From NCBI GenBank assembly GCA_028564925.1, contig CM053031.1:160692226-160756225 (forward strand): 64,000 nt of DNA. Reading direction: 5' to 3'. Source of the stretch: Lithobates sylvaticus. Lineage: Eukaryota; Chordata; Amphibia; Anura; Ranidae. A program made the translations under genes and the position numbers. Shown here piece by piece: positions 1 through 11,537 of this stretch (its first letter is position 1; each line of letters begins with the position of its first letter). Under the pieces are notes generated by a model, which was not told where the DNA came from, ran no database searches, and was given only the letters and a program-made list of their open reading frames with translations.

Positions 1-86
1 GGTCTCTGCATTGGTGAATGTTTTGAACGCTACCACTCACTAGTGAGGTATTAGCGTAGGGTACAGCATTTCACAGGCTAGGATAC
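1..86 (+). pseudogene. piggyBac transposase C-terminus remnant
   Basis: The reading frame gives VSALVNVLNATTH and then two stops. The minus-strand copy at 6608-6690 encodes the equivalent VSASVNVSNATTHWW tail before its own stop. This is the last piece of a transposase gene whose body lies left of the window, and it is not functional as seen. Confidence 0.55.
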
Positions 87-318
87 ACTTTCACAGGGTC
101 TCAAGAATGCCATCGCATTTTGAGACCCGACCGTTAGTTAAAATTATAGTTACAGGGTCTCAAGAATGCCATCGCATTTTGAGACCCGACCGTTACAGTT
201 AAAATTATAGTTATAGTTTAAAAAAAAAAAAGTGTAAAAAAATAAAATAAAAAAAAAGTACAAAAAAAACCCCCAAAAAAAATAAAATAAAAAAACCAAA
301 AATAGTTGTCGTTTTATT

Positions 319-321
<3 letters not shown>

Positions 322-357
<36 letters not shown>
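322..357. repeat. (CT)n microsatellite
   Basis: About 17 CT dinucleotides in a row within an AT-rich 3' untranslated segment of the piggyBac copy. Confidence 0.95.
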
Positions 358-359
<2 letters not shown>

Positions 360-466
360 TGTTGCTCTTTTTTACTCTATTCTATTCTGCAATGTTTTAT
401 CATGCTTTCTTTTCAGGTATGTAATTTTGTTTACTGTGTTTTATTGTTAACCATTTTTTTGTTTTC

Positions 467-1190
467 AGGTGCGCCATTCAGTTGCAGCGCGGATTTATTT
501 ATCTTGACAGCAACAGCGTTTGCTCCCACGATACATAAAGCCGCGACTCCAACGCTGTAGGAGGTGATTTCACCACCACAGTTAAAAAAAAGAGCATATA
601 TGCCGAAGCATGGGGGCAGCAGAGGGCGGAGGAGCGATTTTGCTCCTAATGCCACGTACATACGGTCGAAAAAAGTCCGACCATGTGTACGTGGCATAAC
701 TTTTTTGCGGGAGGATGCCCCCATGCTTCGGCATATATATATTTTAGGCACCGGTTGCATTAACAAAATGTTTTATTTTTTACTATGTTTTTTTTTTTTT
801 GGTATTTGCTTTGCAGGTATGGTATGGTAAGGTCTTACTGTTATACTGTAATGTTACTTTGTTTTAATGTTAAACCATTATTTGCTTAGCAGGTACGCCA
901 TTCAGTTGCAGCGTGGATTTATTTATCTTGACAGCAACAGCGTTTGCTCCCACGATACATAAAGCCGCGACTCCAACGCTGTAGGAGGTGATTTCACCAC
1001 CACAGTTAAAAAAAAAGAGCATATATGCCGAAGCATGGGGGCAGCAGAGGGCGGAGGAGCGATTTTGCTCTTAATGCCACGTACATACGGTCGAAATTCC
1101 GACGGAGGCTTGCCCGTGGAAAAGTCCGACCATGTGTACGTGGCATAACTTTTTTGCGGGAGGATGCCCCCATGCTCCGGCATATATAAA
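467..1190 (+). repeat. Direct duplication of a hairpin-bearing piggyBac 3' segment
   Basis: Segments 467-741 and 890-1188 are near-identical. Each holds the phrase TTGACAGCAACAGCG and a long inverted repeat with arms reading ATATATGCCGAAGCATGGGG and its complement. The arms are at ~597-620/715-740 in the first copy and ~1021-1042/1167-1190 in the second. Inside each loop sits a smaller inverted repeat starting TGCCACGTACATACGGTCG, which resembles Harbinger MITE ends. The piggyBac copy on the other strand (6190-6290) has the same outer hairpin without the inner insert, so the inner part is probably a tiny later insertion that was then duplicated. Confidence 0.75.
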
Positions 1191-2104
1191 TGGTGCATGT
1201 ATGCCTATCATTAGAAGTGGGTGGATGAAGGGAGGTATTCTAATGGTGGGCATACCCACTGCGCCATTGGGAAATTGTGAAAGCATTTTATCACACCGAT
1301 CTTGGTGTGGTCAGATGCTTTGAGGGCAGAGGAAAGATCTAGGGTCTAATAGACCCCAATTTTTTCAAAAAAAGAGTACCTGTCACTGCCTATTGCTATC
1401 ATAGGGGATATTTACATTCCCTGCGATAACAATAAAAATGATAACTAAGAAAAAAAATGGAAGGAACAGTTTAAAAATAAAATAAAAAAGCTAAATAAAA
1501 ATAAAAACTAAAAAAAAAAAAAAAAAGCACCCCTGCCCCCCCTTCTCTTGCGCAAAGGCGAACACAAGCGTTGGTCTGGCGTCATATGTAAACAGCAATT
1601 GCACCATGCATGTGAGGTATCACCGCGAAGGTCAGATCGAGGGCAGTAATTTTAGCAGTAGACCTCCTCCGTGAATCTAATGTGGTAACCTGTAAAGGCT
1701 TTTAAAGGCTTTTAAAAATGTATGTAGTTTGTCGCCACTGCGTGTTTGTGCGCAATTTTAAAGCATGTCGTGTTTGGTATCCATGTACTCGGCCTAAGAT
1801 CATATTTTTTATTTCATCAAAAATTTGAGCAATATAGTGTTTAAGTGCATTAAAATAAAAAAAAGTGTATTTTTTCCACAAAAAATGCGTTTGAAAAATC
1901 GCTGCGCAAATACTGTGTGGAAAAAAAAAATGCAACACCCACCATTTTAATCTGTAGGGCCTTTGCTTTAACAATATATATAGTGTTTGGGGGTTCAACG
2001 TAATTTTCTTGCAAAAAAAAAAAATGTTTTCATGTAAACAAAAAGTGTCAGAAAGGGCTTTATCTTCAAGTGGTTAGAAGAGTGGGTGACGTGTGACATA
2101 GGCT
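1191..2104 (+). other. piggyBac 3' non-coding region, no gene
   Basis: No coding frame is convincing. The stretch holds A-rich tracts (1435-1530), a short palindromic AGGGTCTAATAGACCC phrase near 1341, and T/A homopolymers. It leads without a visible break into the tandem array and is probably the subterminal part of the piggyBac element. Confidence 0.45.
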
Positions 2105-4740
2105 TCTAAATGTTGTGCATAAAATGCCAGGACAGTTCAACCCCCCCCCCCCCCCCCCCAAATGACCCCATTTTGGAAAGTAGACACCCCAAGCTATTTG
2201 CTGAGAGCAATGTTGAGCCCATTAAATATTTTTTTTTTTTTGGTCCCAAGAGATTGAATAATGAAAAAAAAAAAATAATATTTTTTTTTACAAAAAGTTG
2301 TCACTAAATGATATATTGCTCAAACATGCCATGGGCATATGTGGAAATACACCCCAAAATACATTCTGTTGCTTCTCCTGAGTATGGGGATACCACATGT
2401 GTGGGACTTTTTGGGAGCCTAGCCGCGTACGGGACCCCAAAATCCAAGCACCGCCTTCAGGCTTTCTAAGGGTGTCATTTTTTTATTTCACTCCTCACTG
2501 CCAATCACAGTTTCGGAGGCCATGGAATGCCCAGATGGCACAAACCACCCCCAAATGACCCCATTTTGGAAAGTAGACATCCCAAGATATTTGCTGAGAG
2601 GTATGGTGAGTATTTTGCAGATCTCGCTTTTTGTCACAAAGTTTTGAAAATTGAAAAAAAAAAAAAAAAAAAATTTTTTCTTTACTTTCTTCATTTTCAA
2701 AAACACATGAGAGCTGTAAAATACTCACCATGCCTCTCAACAAATAGCTTGGGGTGTCTACTTTCCAAAATGGGGTCATTTGGGGGGTTTTGTGCTATTT
2801 TGGCATTTTATGGCCTTCGAAACTGTGATAGGTAGTGAGGAGTGAAATCAAAAATTTGCACCCTTAGAAATCCTGAAGGCGGTGATTGGTTTTCGGGGTC
2901 CCGTATGCGGATAGGCTCCCAAAAAGTCCCACACATGTGGTATCCCCGTACTCAGGAGAAGCAGCAGAATGTATTTTGGGGTGCAATTCCACATATAACC
3001 ATGGCTTGTGTGAGCAATATATCATTTAGTGACAACTTTTTGAATAAATTTTTTTTATTTATTTTTTTTGTCTTTATTCAATCACTTGGGACTAAAAAAA
3101 AAAAAAATATTCAACGGGCTCAACATGCCTCTCAGCAAATAGCTTGGGGTGTCTACTTTCCAAAATGGGGTCATTTGGGGGGGTTTTGTGCCATCTTGGC
3201 ATTTTATGGTCTTCAAAACTGTGATAGGTAGTGATAGGTAGTGAGGAGTGAAATCAAAAATTTATGCCCTTAGAAATCCTAAAAGCGGTGCTCGGTTTTC
3301 GGGGTCCCGTATGCAGATAGGCTCCCAAAAAGTCCCACACATGTGGTATCCCCGTACTCGGGAGAAGCAGTAGAATGTATTTTGAGGTGTAATTCCACAT
3401 ATGCCCATGGCATGTGTGGGCAATATATCATTTAGTGACAACTTTGGGCAAAAAAAAAAAAAGTTTGTAATATTCCCGCAACTTGTGGCAAAATATAAAA
3501 TATTCCATGTACTCAACATGCCTCTCAGCAAATAGCTTGGGGTGTCTACTTTCCAAAATGGGGTCATTTGGGGGGGGTTTTGTGCTATTTTGGCATTTTA
3601 TGGCCTTCGAAACTGTGATAGGTAGTGAGGAGTGAAATCAAAAATTTGCACCCTTAGAAATGCTGAAGGCGGTGCTTGGGTTTCGGGGCCCCGTACGCGG
3701 CTAGGCTCCCAAAAAGTCCCACACATGTGGTATCCCCATACTCAGGAGAAGCAGCAAAATGTATTTTGGGGTGCAATTCCACATATAACCATGGCATGTG
3801 TGAGCAATATATCATTTAGTGACAACTTTTTGAATACATTTTTTATTTTTTTTGTCTTTATTCAATCACTTGGGACTAAAAAACTAAATATTCAATGGGC
3901 TCAACATGCCTCTCAGCAAATAGCTTGGGGTGTCTACTTTCCAAAATGGGGTCATTTGGGGGGGTTTTGTGCCATCTTGGCATTTCATGGCCTTCAAAAC
4001 TGTGATTGGTAGTGAGGAGTGAAATCAAAAATTTATGCCCTTAGAAATCCTGAAGGCGGTGATTGGTTTTCGGGGTCCCGTATGCGGATAGGCTCCCAAA
4101 AAGTCCCACACATGTGGTATCCCCGTACTCAGGAGAAGCAGCAGAATGTATTTTGGGGTGTAATTCCACATATGCCCATGGCATGTGTGGGCAATATATC
4201 ATTTAGTGACAACTTTGGGCAAAAAAAAAAAAAGTTTGCAATATTCCTACAACTTGTGGCAAAATATAAAATATTCCATGTACTCAACATGCCTCTCAGA
4301 AAATAGCTTGGGGTGTCTACTTTCCAAAATGGGGTCATTTGGGGGGGGTTTGTGCTATTTTGGCATTTTATGGCCTTCGAAACTGTGATAGGTAGTGAGG
4401 AGTGAAATCAAAAATTTGCACCCTTAGAAATCCTGAAGGCGTTGATTGGGTTTCGGGGCCCCGTGCGCGGCTAGGCTCCCAAAAAGTCCCACACATGTGG
4501 TATCCCCATACTCAGGAGAAGCAGCAAAATGTATTTTGGGGTGCATCTCCACATAACCATGGCATGTGTGAGCAATATATCATTTAGTGACAAATTTTTA
4601 TTTATTTTTTTGTCTTTATTCAACACTTGGGACTAAAAAAAAAATATTCAATGGGCTCAACATGCCTCTCAGCAAATAGCTTGGGGTGTCTACTTTCCAA
4701 AATGGGGTCATTTGGGGGGGTTTTGTACTTCCCTGCCATT
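2105..4740. repeat. Tandem array of ~390-bp repeat in alternating A/B types with an inversion
   Basis: The phrase GGGGTGTCTACTTTCC recurs at 2751, 3146, 3539, 3927, 4310 and 4683 on the plus strand (spacing 373-395). Its complement recurs near 2177 and 2570, so the first units run the other way. The units meet head to head around 2667, where arms 2588-2620 and 2714-2745 are complementary. Plus-strand units alternate between two spacer types: one has TTGAATA plus CACTTGGGACTAAA (A), the other has GGGCAAAAA plus GTGGCAAAATATAAA (B). This gives a higher-order period of ~780 bp. One diverged unit occurs in the related element at 20225-20585. Confidence 0.85.
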
Positions 4741-5198
4741 TTAGCACCTCAAGAAATGAGATAGGCAGTCATAAATTAAAAGCGGTGTAAATTCCAGAAA
4801 ATGTACTCTAGTTTGTAGACGCTATAACTTTTGCGCAAACCAATAAATATACGCTTATTGGCATTTTTTTTACTAAAGACATGTGGCTGAATACATTTTG
4901 GCCCAAATGTTTGACTAAAATTGAGTTTATTGGATTTTTCTTATAACAAAAAGTAGAAAATATCTTTTTTTTTCAAAATTTGCGGTCTTTTTCCGTTTAT
5001 AGCGCAAAAAATAAAAATCACAGAGGCAATCAAATACCATCAAAAGAAAGCTCTATTTGTGGGAAGAAAAGGACGCAAATTTCGTTTGGTTACAACATTG
5101 CATGACCGCGCAATTACCAGTTAAAGCAGTGCAGTGCGAAATTGAAAAAAGACCTCTGGTCCTTTGGCTGCCAAATGGTCCGGGGCTGAAGTGGTTAA
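4741..5198 (+). mobile_element. Conserved 3' terminal segment of TTAA-flanked family
   Basis: This segment is colinear with 20580-20984 and 62990-63416. They share GCTATAAC, AAAGAAAGCTCTATTTGT, a GACCGCGCAATT-type motif and, in two of the three copies, a final CCGGGGCTGAAGTGGTTAA. It marks the right end of the first piggyBac copy. Confidence 0.7.
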
Positions 5199-6142
5199 GG
5201 GGGGACCCCCCCCTGAGGAAGACACGTAAATAGCCCTGTGTCATCACATGTAGGGGAAGGGCCAGGACAGTAGAGGAACTCGGGTACATGCTTGTTTGTA
5301 CAAGCTGCTGACACATACATGCTTGTTTGTACAAGCTGCTGACACATACAAGTTTGGAAGTCATTTGGAGAAGAATCCTATGCTTAATGCTTTTATAGTT
5401 TAGTGCACTAAAGGCACCTAAAATGTGTGAGTACCCTGATGTTATATTTTCTAAATACATTTTTAAACTAGCGGTAATGCACTATCCAGCCTCTTTCTTG
5501 TTTTAAAAAATTTAGGACAATTTCTCTGGATTTTCCTGTGGGATCCTGCTGAGCTAGTTTCACTTAGAGCCCAGGAGTGGTTCAACTGCTTATGTGGACC
5601 AAACTTAAGTGTGTGGTCACACTGGGGGGGATGCACGTGTGTGAAGTCACCCTCTTCTGATCAGGATTATCATCACTGGAGTCACTTTTTGGACAGTAAT
5701 ATGTATAATACCCCAATTTGAACTTTTGTCTCTGTGGATTAATGAAAATTGGGAGGAAAAAAAATCTCTCTTTTTTTTGGACACTTGATATTAAGGATTA
5801 ATTCTAAAAAAAAAAAATCACTGTGAGCTTGCTTTTTACACACATTTTTTTTTTTATGTTCATAGTTAAATTTTTTAGCAATATTGATTTTCATTGTTTA
5901 TGGCACTATCTATGCATTTGTAAGGTTCAGTATCACACAGCTCTGCATTTTTTTTTTTGTTTTTGTATTTTGTATATATGTTTTCACAGATTGTGAATTT
6001 GCACTTTGTTTCACAGGAATTGTTATACCACACCTGACGCTAGGTTGCAACCTCAGGTTATACCTGACGCTGATTGCAGCCTCAGGTTGCTCTAGAGTAG
6101 CTCGCAAGATTTGTATATTTTTATAATGGTAACAATAAAACA
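5199..6142. other. Unassigned sequence between convergent piggyBac copies
   Basis: No convincing gene. A ~31-bp unit containing ACATGCTTGTTTGTACAAGC is repeated twice at ~5284-5346. A shorter CCTGACGCT...GCAACCTCAGGTT phrase is repeated at ~6034-6086. The rest is AT-rich with T-runs. I cannot say whether it belongs to either piggyBac copy or to host DNA. Confidence 0.5.
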
Positions 6143-6604
6143 TTAACTCAATAAAACAACTTTTTTTTTATTACAATCTGTGCAAAAAAAAAGAGTAAAA
6201 AATATATGCCGAAGCATGGGGGCAATCCGCCCCTAATGTTAAGGGAAAATCGCCCATCCACCCCTGTCCCCATGCTTCGGCATATATGCTCTTTTTTTTC
6301 AACTGTGGTGGTGAAATCACCCTTTACAGCACTGGAGTCGCTGATGTACATATCATGAGAGCAAACGCTGTTGCTGTCAAGGTAGATAGATCAGTGCTGC
6401 AGCTGAATGGCATACCTACAAAGAAAATAATGATTAACAATAAAACACCAAAAACAGTAAAGTATATAAGAATTACATACCTGCAAAGCAAAGTTTTTAC
6501 TTTTTTTATTAGTTGTTTTTTTTACACTTTTTTTGTAACTGTAAAGGTTCCAGATTAGGGTCTATAAAAATGCAATAGCATCTTTGGAGACCCTGTGAAA
6601 GTGT

Positions 6605-7471
6605 GTCCTAGGACTGTGCAGTGCTGTACCCTATACTAATTCTCCACCAGTGTGTGGTAGCGTTGGAAACATTCACAGATGCAGAGACCAGGTTGGTATG
6701 GACAGGAGAGACAAAAAAAGCAGGTGTCACACCTGTATCCAAGTTTCCTACAGACACAAAATCTTTGAGGCATTGGGTAGGGGTACCACAGAGGACATAC
6801 GGAAAATACCTCTCATGCAGCCGGCTCACTGCATTTGCATTGGGAAGTTGGGGCACAGCACCGTCTGGAAACAGAAGGGCTGTGATGACCTCTTCCTGGA
6901 ATTTAAGGAAGGATCCAGTTCGTCCTGATGCTTTGTATAGCACATTCAGCAGAATGTTCAGCAGCGCCAATTGAAATAGGTATACAGACATTTTTTGTAC
7001 CAGCGTCTGGCCTTACGAGCAATTAAGTACGGCGCCATCAACTGGTCGTTGTGGTCCACTTCTCCCATTATTAAGGTTGTATTCGTGGACACAGAGGGGT
7101 TTCTCCACAACACCAGTCGCCATTGGAATTTGGTCTGTTGTATCTGCATGAAGGGAGGACAGAACAAAAACATTCCCTGAATCCCTCCACTTCACTGCGA
7201 GCAAATTATTACATCTCAAGCAGGCTCTCTCCTCCAGTCTAAGTCGGGACTCTACTCTGGGGTAAGCCCCGGTGATTAGATTGCACGGTGCCACATGTGC
7301 CATTTCCGCAATCAAAAAGGTGACTAAAAAGTGTTACGCTTGTGTAATATATGTCCACATACAAGTGGTACCCCTTTTCGAATAAGGGTCCCACACAATC
7401 TTACCAGCGCTCCCTAGGTAGTCTGGGTAGTTCTTGTGCTCCATGTGGATATCTTTTCCCTCGTAAACCAT
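6605..7471 (-). pseudogene. piggyBac transposase, C-terminal part (frame-disrupted)
   Basis: Minus-strand frames carry VDHNDQLMAPYLIARKARRWYKK, which includes the third catalytic Asp region of piggyBac. This is followed in a second frame by VYLFQLALLNILLNVLYKASGRTGSFLKFQEEVITALLF. The change of frame near 6975 and further disruption between 7175 and 7471 make this a broken gene. A Cys-rich tail typical of many piggyBac transposases is not evident. Confidence 0.75.
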
Positions 7472-7487
7472 AAAACTTTATGTATAG
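7472..7487. repeat. Target site duplication of L1 insertion (left copy)
   Basis: AAAACTTTATGTATAG here and again at 8233-8248, directly flanking the L1 fragment. The second copy follows the poly-A tail, as expected for target-primed reverse transcription. Confidence 0.9.
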
Positions 7488-8232
7488 TAGACAGGCAGTA
7501 GGTACCCATATTCATATCTTTTGGGAATGCCCTATTCTTGACCCCTACTGGACTGAAGTTCACAAAGTGTTACAATCGCTCCTTTCCAGTACGATACGGA
7601 GAACCCCTATACACTTTCTGCTAGGCCTTCCTTTCCCGGGAATCCCCAGACCATTACAAAAACTCGGATCTTTTATACTGCTGGCAGCAAAGAGAGCCAT
7701 CCCTAGACAATGGCTATCTCCCTCCCCACCCACTCTCCACCACCTCCTTACGATAACCACAGAAATACGCAGAATGGAACATATGACTGCAATGATCGAC
7801 GATAAACTACCCTTGTTTGATAAGATCTGGAAGAATTGGGATGACTCAATATACTCCCTTGACTCGGACACCCCCCCCCCCCCTAATATCCACTAGCGCC
7901 AAATACTGGACAGCTTGTCCCTCATAAATATATTATTTACACTCTACTCAACCACTTTAATTTACGCGATAATAGGTAAATGTAATGGACATCCTATTTA
8001 AATGATCCACCTTTGGAAGCAGCGAACATTAAACCTTACATTTGCCGTTAAGGACTATTAGATATACTTTTATGCCACCTGTTTTGTTTATGTTTCTCTT
8101 TGTGGCCTTGTTCTATTCCTTACATCCTCTTATTGTACCACCCGAAGTTAAAACGCCATATCCTATGTAAAATGTGATATACTACTCTGTAACTGTTGTA
8201 TTATTATAAATAAACAATTTAAAAAAAAAAAA
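7488..8232 (+). mobile_element. 5'-truncated L1 insertion inside piggyBac
   Basis: Carries an ORF2 C-terminus (7488-7895) reading THIHIFWECPILDPYW and later LPLFDKIWKNWDD, typical of the L1 C-terminal domain. An untranslated tail with AATAAAC near 8210 and a poly-A run ending at 8232 follow. It is flanked by 16-bp direct repeats. It is only ~745 bp long, so most of the element was never copied. It interrupts the transposase gene and is therefore younger than that copy. Confidence 0.88.
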
Positions 8233-8248
8233 AAAACTTTATGTATAG

Positions 8249-8742
8249 CCTGTTGCCCTGTCACAGAGCTTATACAACTTGACCCCATATCTGACACCCT
8301 TGCTGGGAACATACTGTTTGAAAGACAAGCACCCAGAAATTGTAATCAGGGACTTATCAACGGAGACAACTTGATTGGAAGTAAACAAGGCTGCAAACTG
8401 TTGGTTGAAGTGGTATATGAGGGGCTGAATTTTGTAGCGCCGATCAAATCCAGGATCACTCCGTGGATGACAGAGTTCATTATCGTTGAAGTGCATAAAC
8501 CACAAGATCTGCTTGTATCTAGCCCTGGTCATGGATGCAGAGAACACAGGTATATGGTGAATTGGGTCAGTGGACCAATATGACTGCAACTCACTTTTTT
8601 TATTTATTATGCCCATGAGGAGGGTTAGGCCCAGAAAGGTCTTAAATTTGGAAACAATATGTAAAAATGTAATAGGTTTCCGATCTCTATCAAAGGTCAA
8701 CTGGGGATTAGCGGCGATGAATTGACCAGCATGCAAATTGCT
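8249..8742 (-). pseudogene. piggyBac transposase, central catalytic part
   Basis: Reads SNLHAGQFIAANPQL, then LGLTLLMGIINKKSELQSYWS, then RYKQILWFMHFNDNE, RRYKIQPLIYHFN and VVSVDKSLITISG followed by CLSFKQYVPSKGVRYGVKLYKLCD. The Asp in SVDKS is where the first catalytic Asp of the DDD triad lies in piggyBac; family members usually have DE(S/A) here, so K is a likely substitution. The segment is bounded on both sides by insertions: a PLE fragment at 8743 and an L1 tail at 8232. Confidence 0.82.
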
Positions 8743-9812
8743 TAATGGGTGGCAACTCATGGAGTCCTACCTATATTCATACACTAGATGGCGAGATGGT
8801 ATTTATTCCATTAAGGCTATCTGTTTTTTTTTTTTTATTTGTTATTTTAGTTGTAAGTGCTACTGTATATCGTATATTAATTTATGGATATATATTTTTG
8901 CTATTGTTCCTGTCCGTACACATTTAAGCTCTTTTCAGTAATTATTTTAGTAATTTTTATAATAATCTGAGAGTTAGATTATTTTATGTCAGTGGATACT
9001 GACGATCTAGTCTCCGCCATTGAGGACTCATAACGAGGCGTGGTTGCTTCCGTGTGTATTTAAATGGCGATGCGTCAGTCAGAGAGTCAGTGCTTCGCCC
9101 GTTCCCCAGACGACATCAGCTTTAGACGAAACGTGCTGACGTCATCGCGACCTGTGTTGAACGGGTGTATGCTAGCCGGCCGGTGATACAATTTTATCTT
9201 ATATGCGTGATTACACTGCTATTATGTAAGTGAAACTTTAACATTTTATATTAAAATCATCGGATTCACACTATGGGCAGTTTCTCTTTTATCCTCATGA
9301 ACCTGCACCGAGGTACATCTTGATGTTAGCATTCCTGGTATCCCTTTGATGTTGGGCTAAGGAAAGGTGACGCTAGTACTCTTCAATCTATTTGGAGGGT
9401 CTGCTGTCATAATGGCCATTCTGAGTTGGTTTGCGAAGGTGTGCCTGCTGAGGTGATATCTGGATGCAACAACTATACAGGCTTTAAAAAGCTTGCCCTC
9501 TGGAAAGCACAATATCTATGTGGTGGTGGATCACAGGTTGACAGTGTTTGCGTTTCTACATGCTTCATTCACTATTTTTTATTTTTTGGACTTTATTGGA
9601 CTTTAATCAATTTCTTTGTTATATGTGATTTTTTTGAAACACATATAAAGGTATTGGTTAGTTATTGTATCATCACTGTATACACAGCGCAGCTTTTTTC
9701 TGTTATTCTATTCTGTTTTGTGCATATCTCACATAATTTAGAGCTGCTGCTAGTTTAGGATTATACATATTTTGTGCATGTTTTTTATTTTCAGCGCAGT
9801 GTTCTTTGCATT
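8743..9812 (+). mobile_element. PLE terminal (pLTR-like) insertion inside piggyBac
   Basis: Flanked by ATGCAAATTGCT at 8731-8742 and 9813-9824. No reverse transcriptase coding is seen. It contains a GC-richer promoter-like block (9030-9180) with TGACGTCA and a degenerate hammerhead-like core CAGACGA...GAAACGTG at 9107-9135, a feature of PLE terminal repeats. Assignment to PLE rests on that motif and on resemblance to the termini near 15765 and 23160, so it is an inference. Confidence 0.6.
9107..9140 (+). ncRNA. Degenerate hammerhead-like motif
   Basis: CAGACGA (9107-9113) stands for the CUGANGA box and GAAA (9128-9131) for the second box, with CGTGCTGACG after it. One box base is changed, so it is probably not active. 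Confidence 0.35.
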
Positions 9813-9824
9813 ATGCAAATTGCT

Positions 9825-10448
9825 TTGGTCCACAATAGATCTGTAGAGATCTTCCGTGAAAAACAGCAAATAAAAATCAAGTGACGTAAAATCAACTGTT
9901 TCCACTTGAATTCCAGGTTGGCCAGTGAATGGGGGAAGTACGGGCACTGCATAAGTGGTGGGCTCCCAATTAGGATGGACAAATGCAGCGGGAAGGGCAC
10001 TATGGGCTTGACTGGTCTGTGTTTGTCTTCTTGGTGGCTGCGGGACACTACTTATTCTAGCCACCGCACCAGCTTGAACTGCACTTATGGAACTTGGCAT
10101 GTCACCACGTGATACTTCAGTGCTGGTTTGACTATGACCAGGGTGTACTAGGCCGCTGATGCTTGCCAGTTCACCAGAAGGATGAGCGGCACTAGTACTG
10201 GCTCTCTGCTCCATACGAGAGCCCTGCAGTTCTTGCACCTCAACAACAGAAGAAGAACAGGGTCGTGTATGCCTGACCTTAGCAGGGACCACTACTCCAT
10301 CGTCAGAGCTATCTGTCAGGGTTCTGTTGCTGTCTACTGGTTCATATTCTGAGCCTGAATCTGACAGATGGGTGACTTCCTCTTCACTCTCATCTGTCAT
10401 GCTCAGAAACATGTAGGCCTCTTCACTAGTGTACCTTCGATTGGACAT
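9825..10448 (-). pseudogene. piggyBac transposase, N-terminal part
   Basis: About 208 codons starting MSNRRYTSEEAYMFLS, followed by a Ser/Glu/Asp-rich acidic stretch (ESEEEVTHLSDSGSEYEP), a low-complexity linker, and then FFTEDLYRSIVDQSNLHN, which matches the start of the piggyBac DDE domain. The N-terminal start and acidic region are typical of the family. The frame is cut off by the insertion whose target duplication is ATGCAAATTGCT (9813-9824 and 8731-8742). The gene cannot act as seen because it is split in three. Confidence 0.8.
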
Positions 10449-10704
10449 TGTGGTCTCTAAATTTACTGGTACAACTAGTGCAACTCACAGGCAAAAAGAG
10501 CACCTGATTGTCAGAGCCTGCATCAATCGCTGCCAAAAAAACTGTTAGCGTTTGCAGGGATCAGGCCTGACTCTGCAAATGCTGCAGTTTGTAAGTGACA
10601 GTGATCGATTGATACTGCACTTGGGTGGGCAGAGGGGCTAAAAGCAGGTGCTAGCAGGTATCTGGGCTGATCCTGCTAACGCTGTGTTTTTGGGTAACCT
10701 AAAC
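10449..10704 (-). other. piggyBac 5' untranslated region
   Basis: Sequence upstream of the transposase ATG (10446-10448), continuing across the PLE insertion to 16028 onward. No gene is seen. Confidence 0.5.
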
Positions 10705-10723
10705 TACTGGGGATGATAATATA
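10705..10723. repeat. Target duplication of the 5.3-kb PLE
   Basis: TACTGGGGATGATAATATA here matches TACTGGGGATGCTAATATA at 16028-16046 with one difference, bracketing the PLE. Confidence 0.8.
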
Positions 10724-11535
10724 TCTTGAGATCCTCAAGTGGCAGAAAGAACATGCCAATTTGGGATCTCATGCCTGTTTTATAGAAAAGGATAAGAACC
10801 TTAGGGACCATCTGACAAAATATGTGACAGGTCTAATTAAATCAAAGGAAAATAAATACCAACGGCATAAAAAAGCATACGCCTATGAACAAGCATACAA
10901 ATGAAATCAACCAAATAAATACCCTTTAAGAAGGGGAAATCCCAATCAGGGCTTACAAACACTCAATTTAGATCTTGGGGAATTGGACACATCATCCATT
11001 TCCTCAACATCATTTGCACCCATAGCTTTACGCAAAGATAAATTACAACAAGGGGGGGCTATCCGCAAAAGGAAGAAGGATAGTGAAACTAGCTCACAGA
11101 GCCGACCACGATCGGACAAAATAAACAATAAGGATAAGAAAATACGCTCTCAACAGAGCAAAAATAACACCACACTTAATACGACCCTGTCAAATAGCAC
11201 GTTGAATCATTCCTTAGTATCATTAACCACTCCCTCACCAGGAATATTGACTCTATTTCCCTGGTGGCGGGCCCCCCCTCACAGGGACCTGTACAGGGAC
11301 TACCAAATTCAGGCCCTCACACGGATGTAAAAACAGCTCCAATCTTCTCTGGTAATTCTAGTGATCGTAAACGTAGCTTACCGCTAACTACCCCAATGAA
11401 AAAATTCAATCAGCCTTTAAAATAATTGGTCCCGACCCCCCTAGTTTGGAGAGTCGGGACAAATTTGATATTATAAACTTATCCTCTTACCCACTTTCGG
11501 ATAATGAGGCTAAAGTATTGCAACTAGGTCTCACA
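10724..11535 (+). pseudogene. PLE N-terminal coding region
   Basis: Successive frames read EILKWQKEHANLGSH, then a basic stretch RKRKKDSETSSQSRPR, then NLSSYPLSDNEAKVLQLGL, which precedes RT in PLE polyproteins. Stops and frame changes separate the parts. This is the usual poorly conserved, positively charged N-terminal part of the PLE protein. Confidence 0.6.
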
Positions 11536-11537
11536 TT

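Larger units (their letters stand above)
1..5198 (+). mobile_element. piggyBac element, 3' part, plus strand (5' side outside window)
   Basis: The first ~90 bases match, in reverse complement, the end of the transposase-like coding region at 6605-6700, so the window opens inside a second piggyBac copy. Downstream are a 3' untranslated region with duplicated hairpins, an A-rich stretch and a large tandem array. The copy ends in GAAGTGGTTAA at 5188-5198, the same terminus as the elements ending at 20984 and 63416. TTAA is the piggyBac target site. Assignment of the whole span to one element is inference from shared segments; the right boundary is well supported, while the left lies outside the window. 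Confidence 0.6.

Noticed and set aside
306-560. 84-codon frame rich in Ser/Leu
   Set aside because: It reads through a (CT)n microsatellite in a piggyBac untranslated region; no family resemblance.
2842-4587. Family of related ~95-130-codon proteins starting MKSKI
   Set aside because: Repeated shadow frames of the ~390-bp non-coding tandem units; similarity comes from the DNA repeat.
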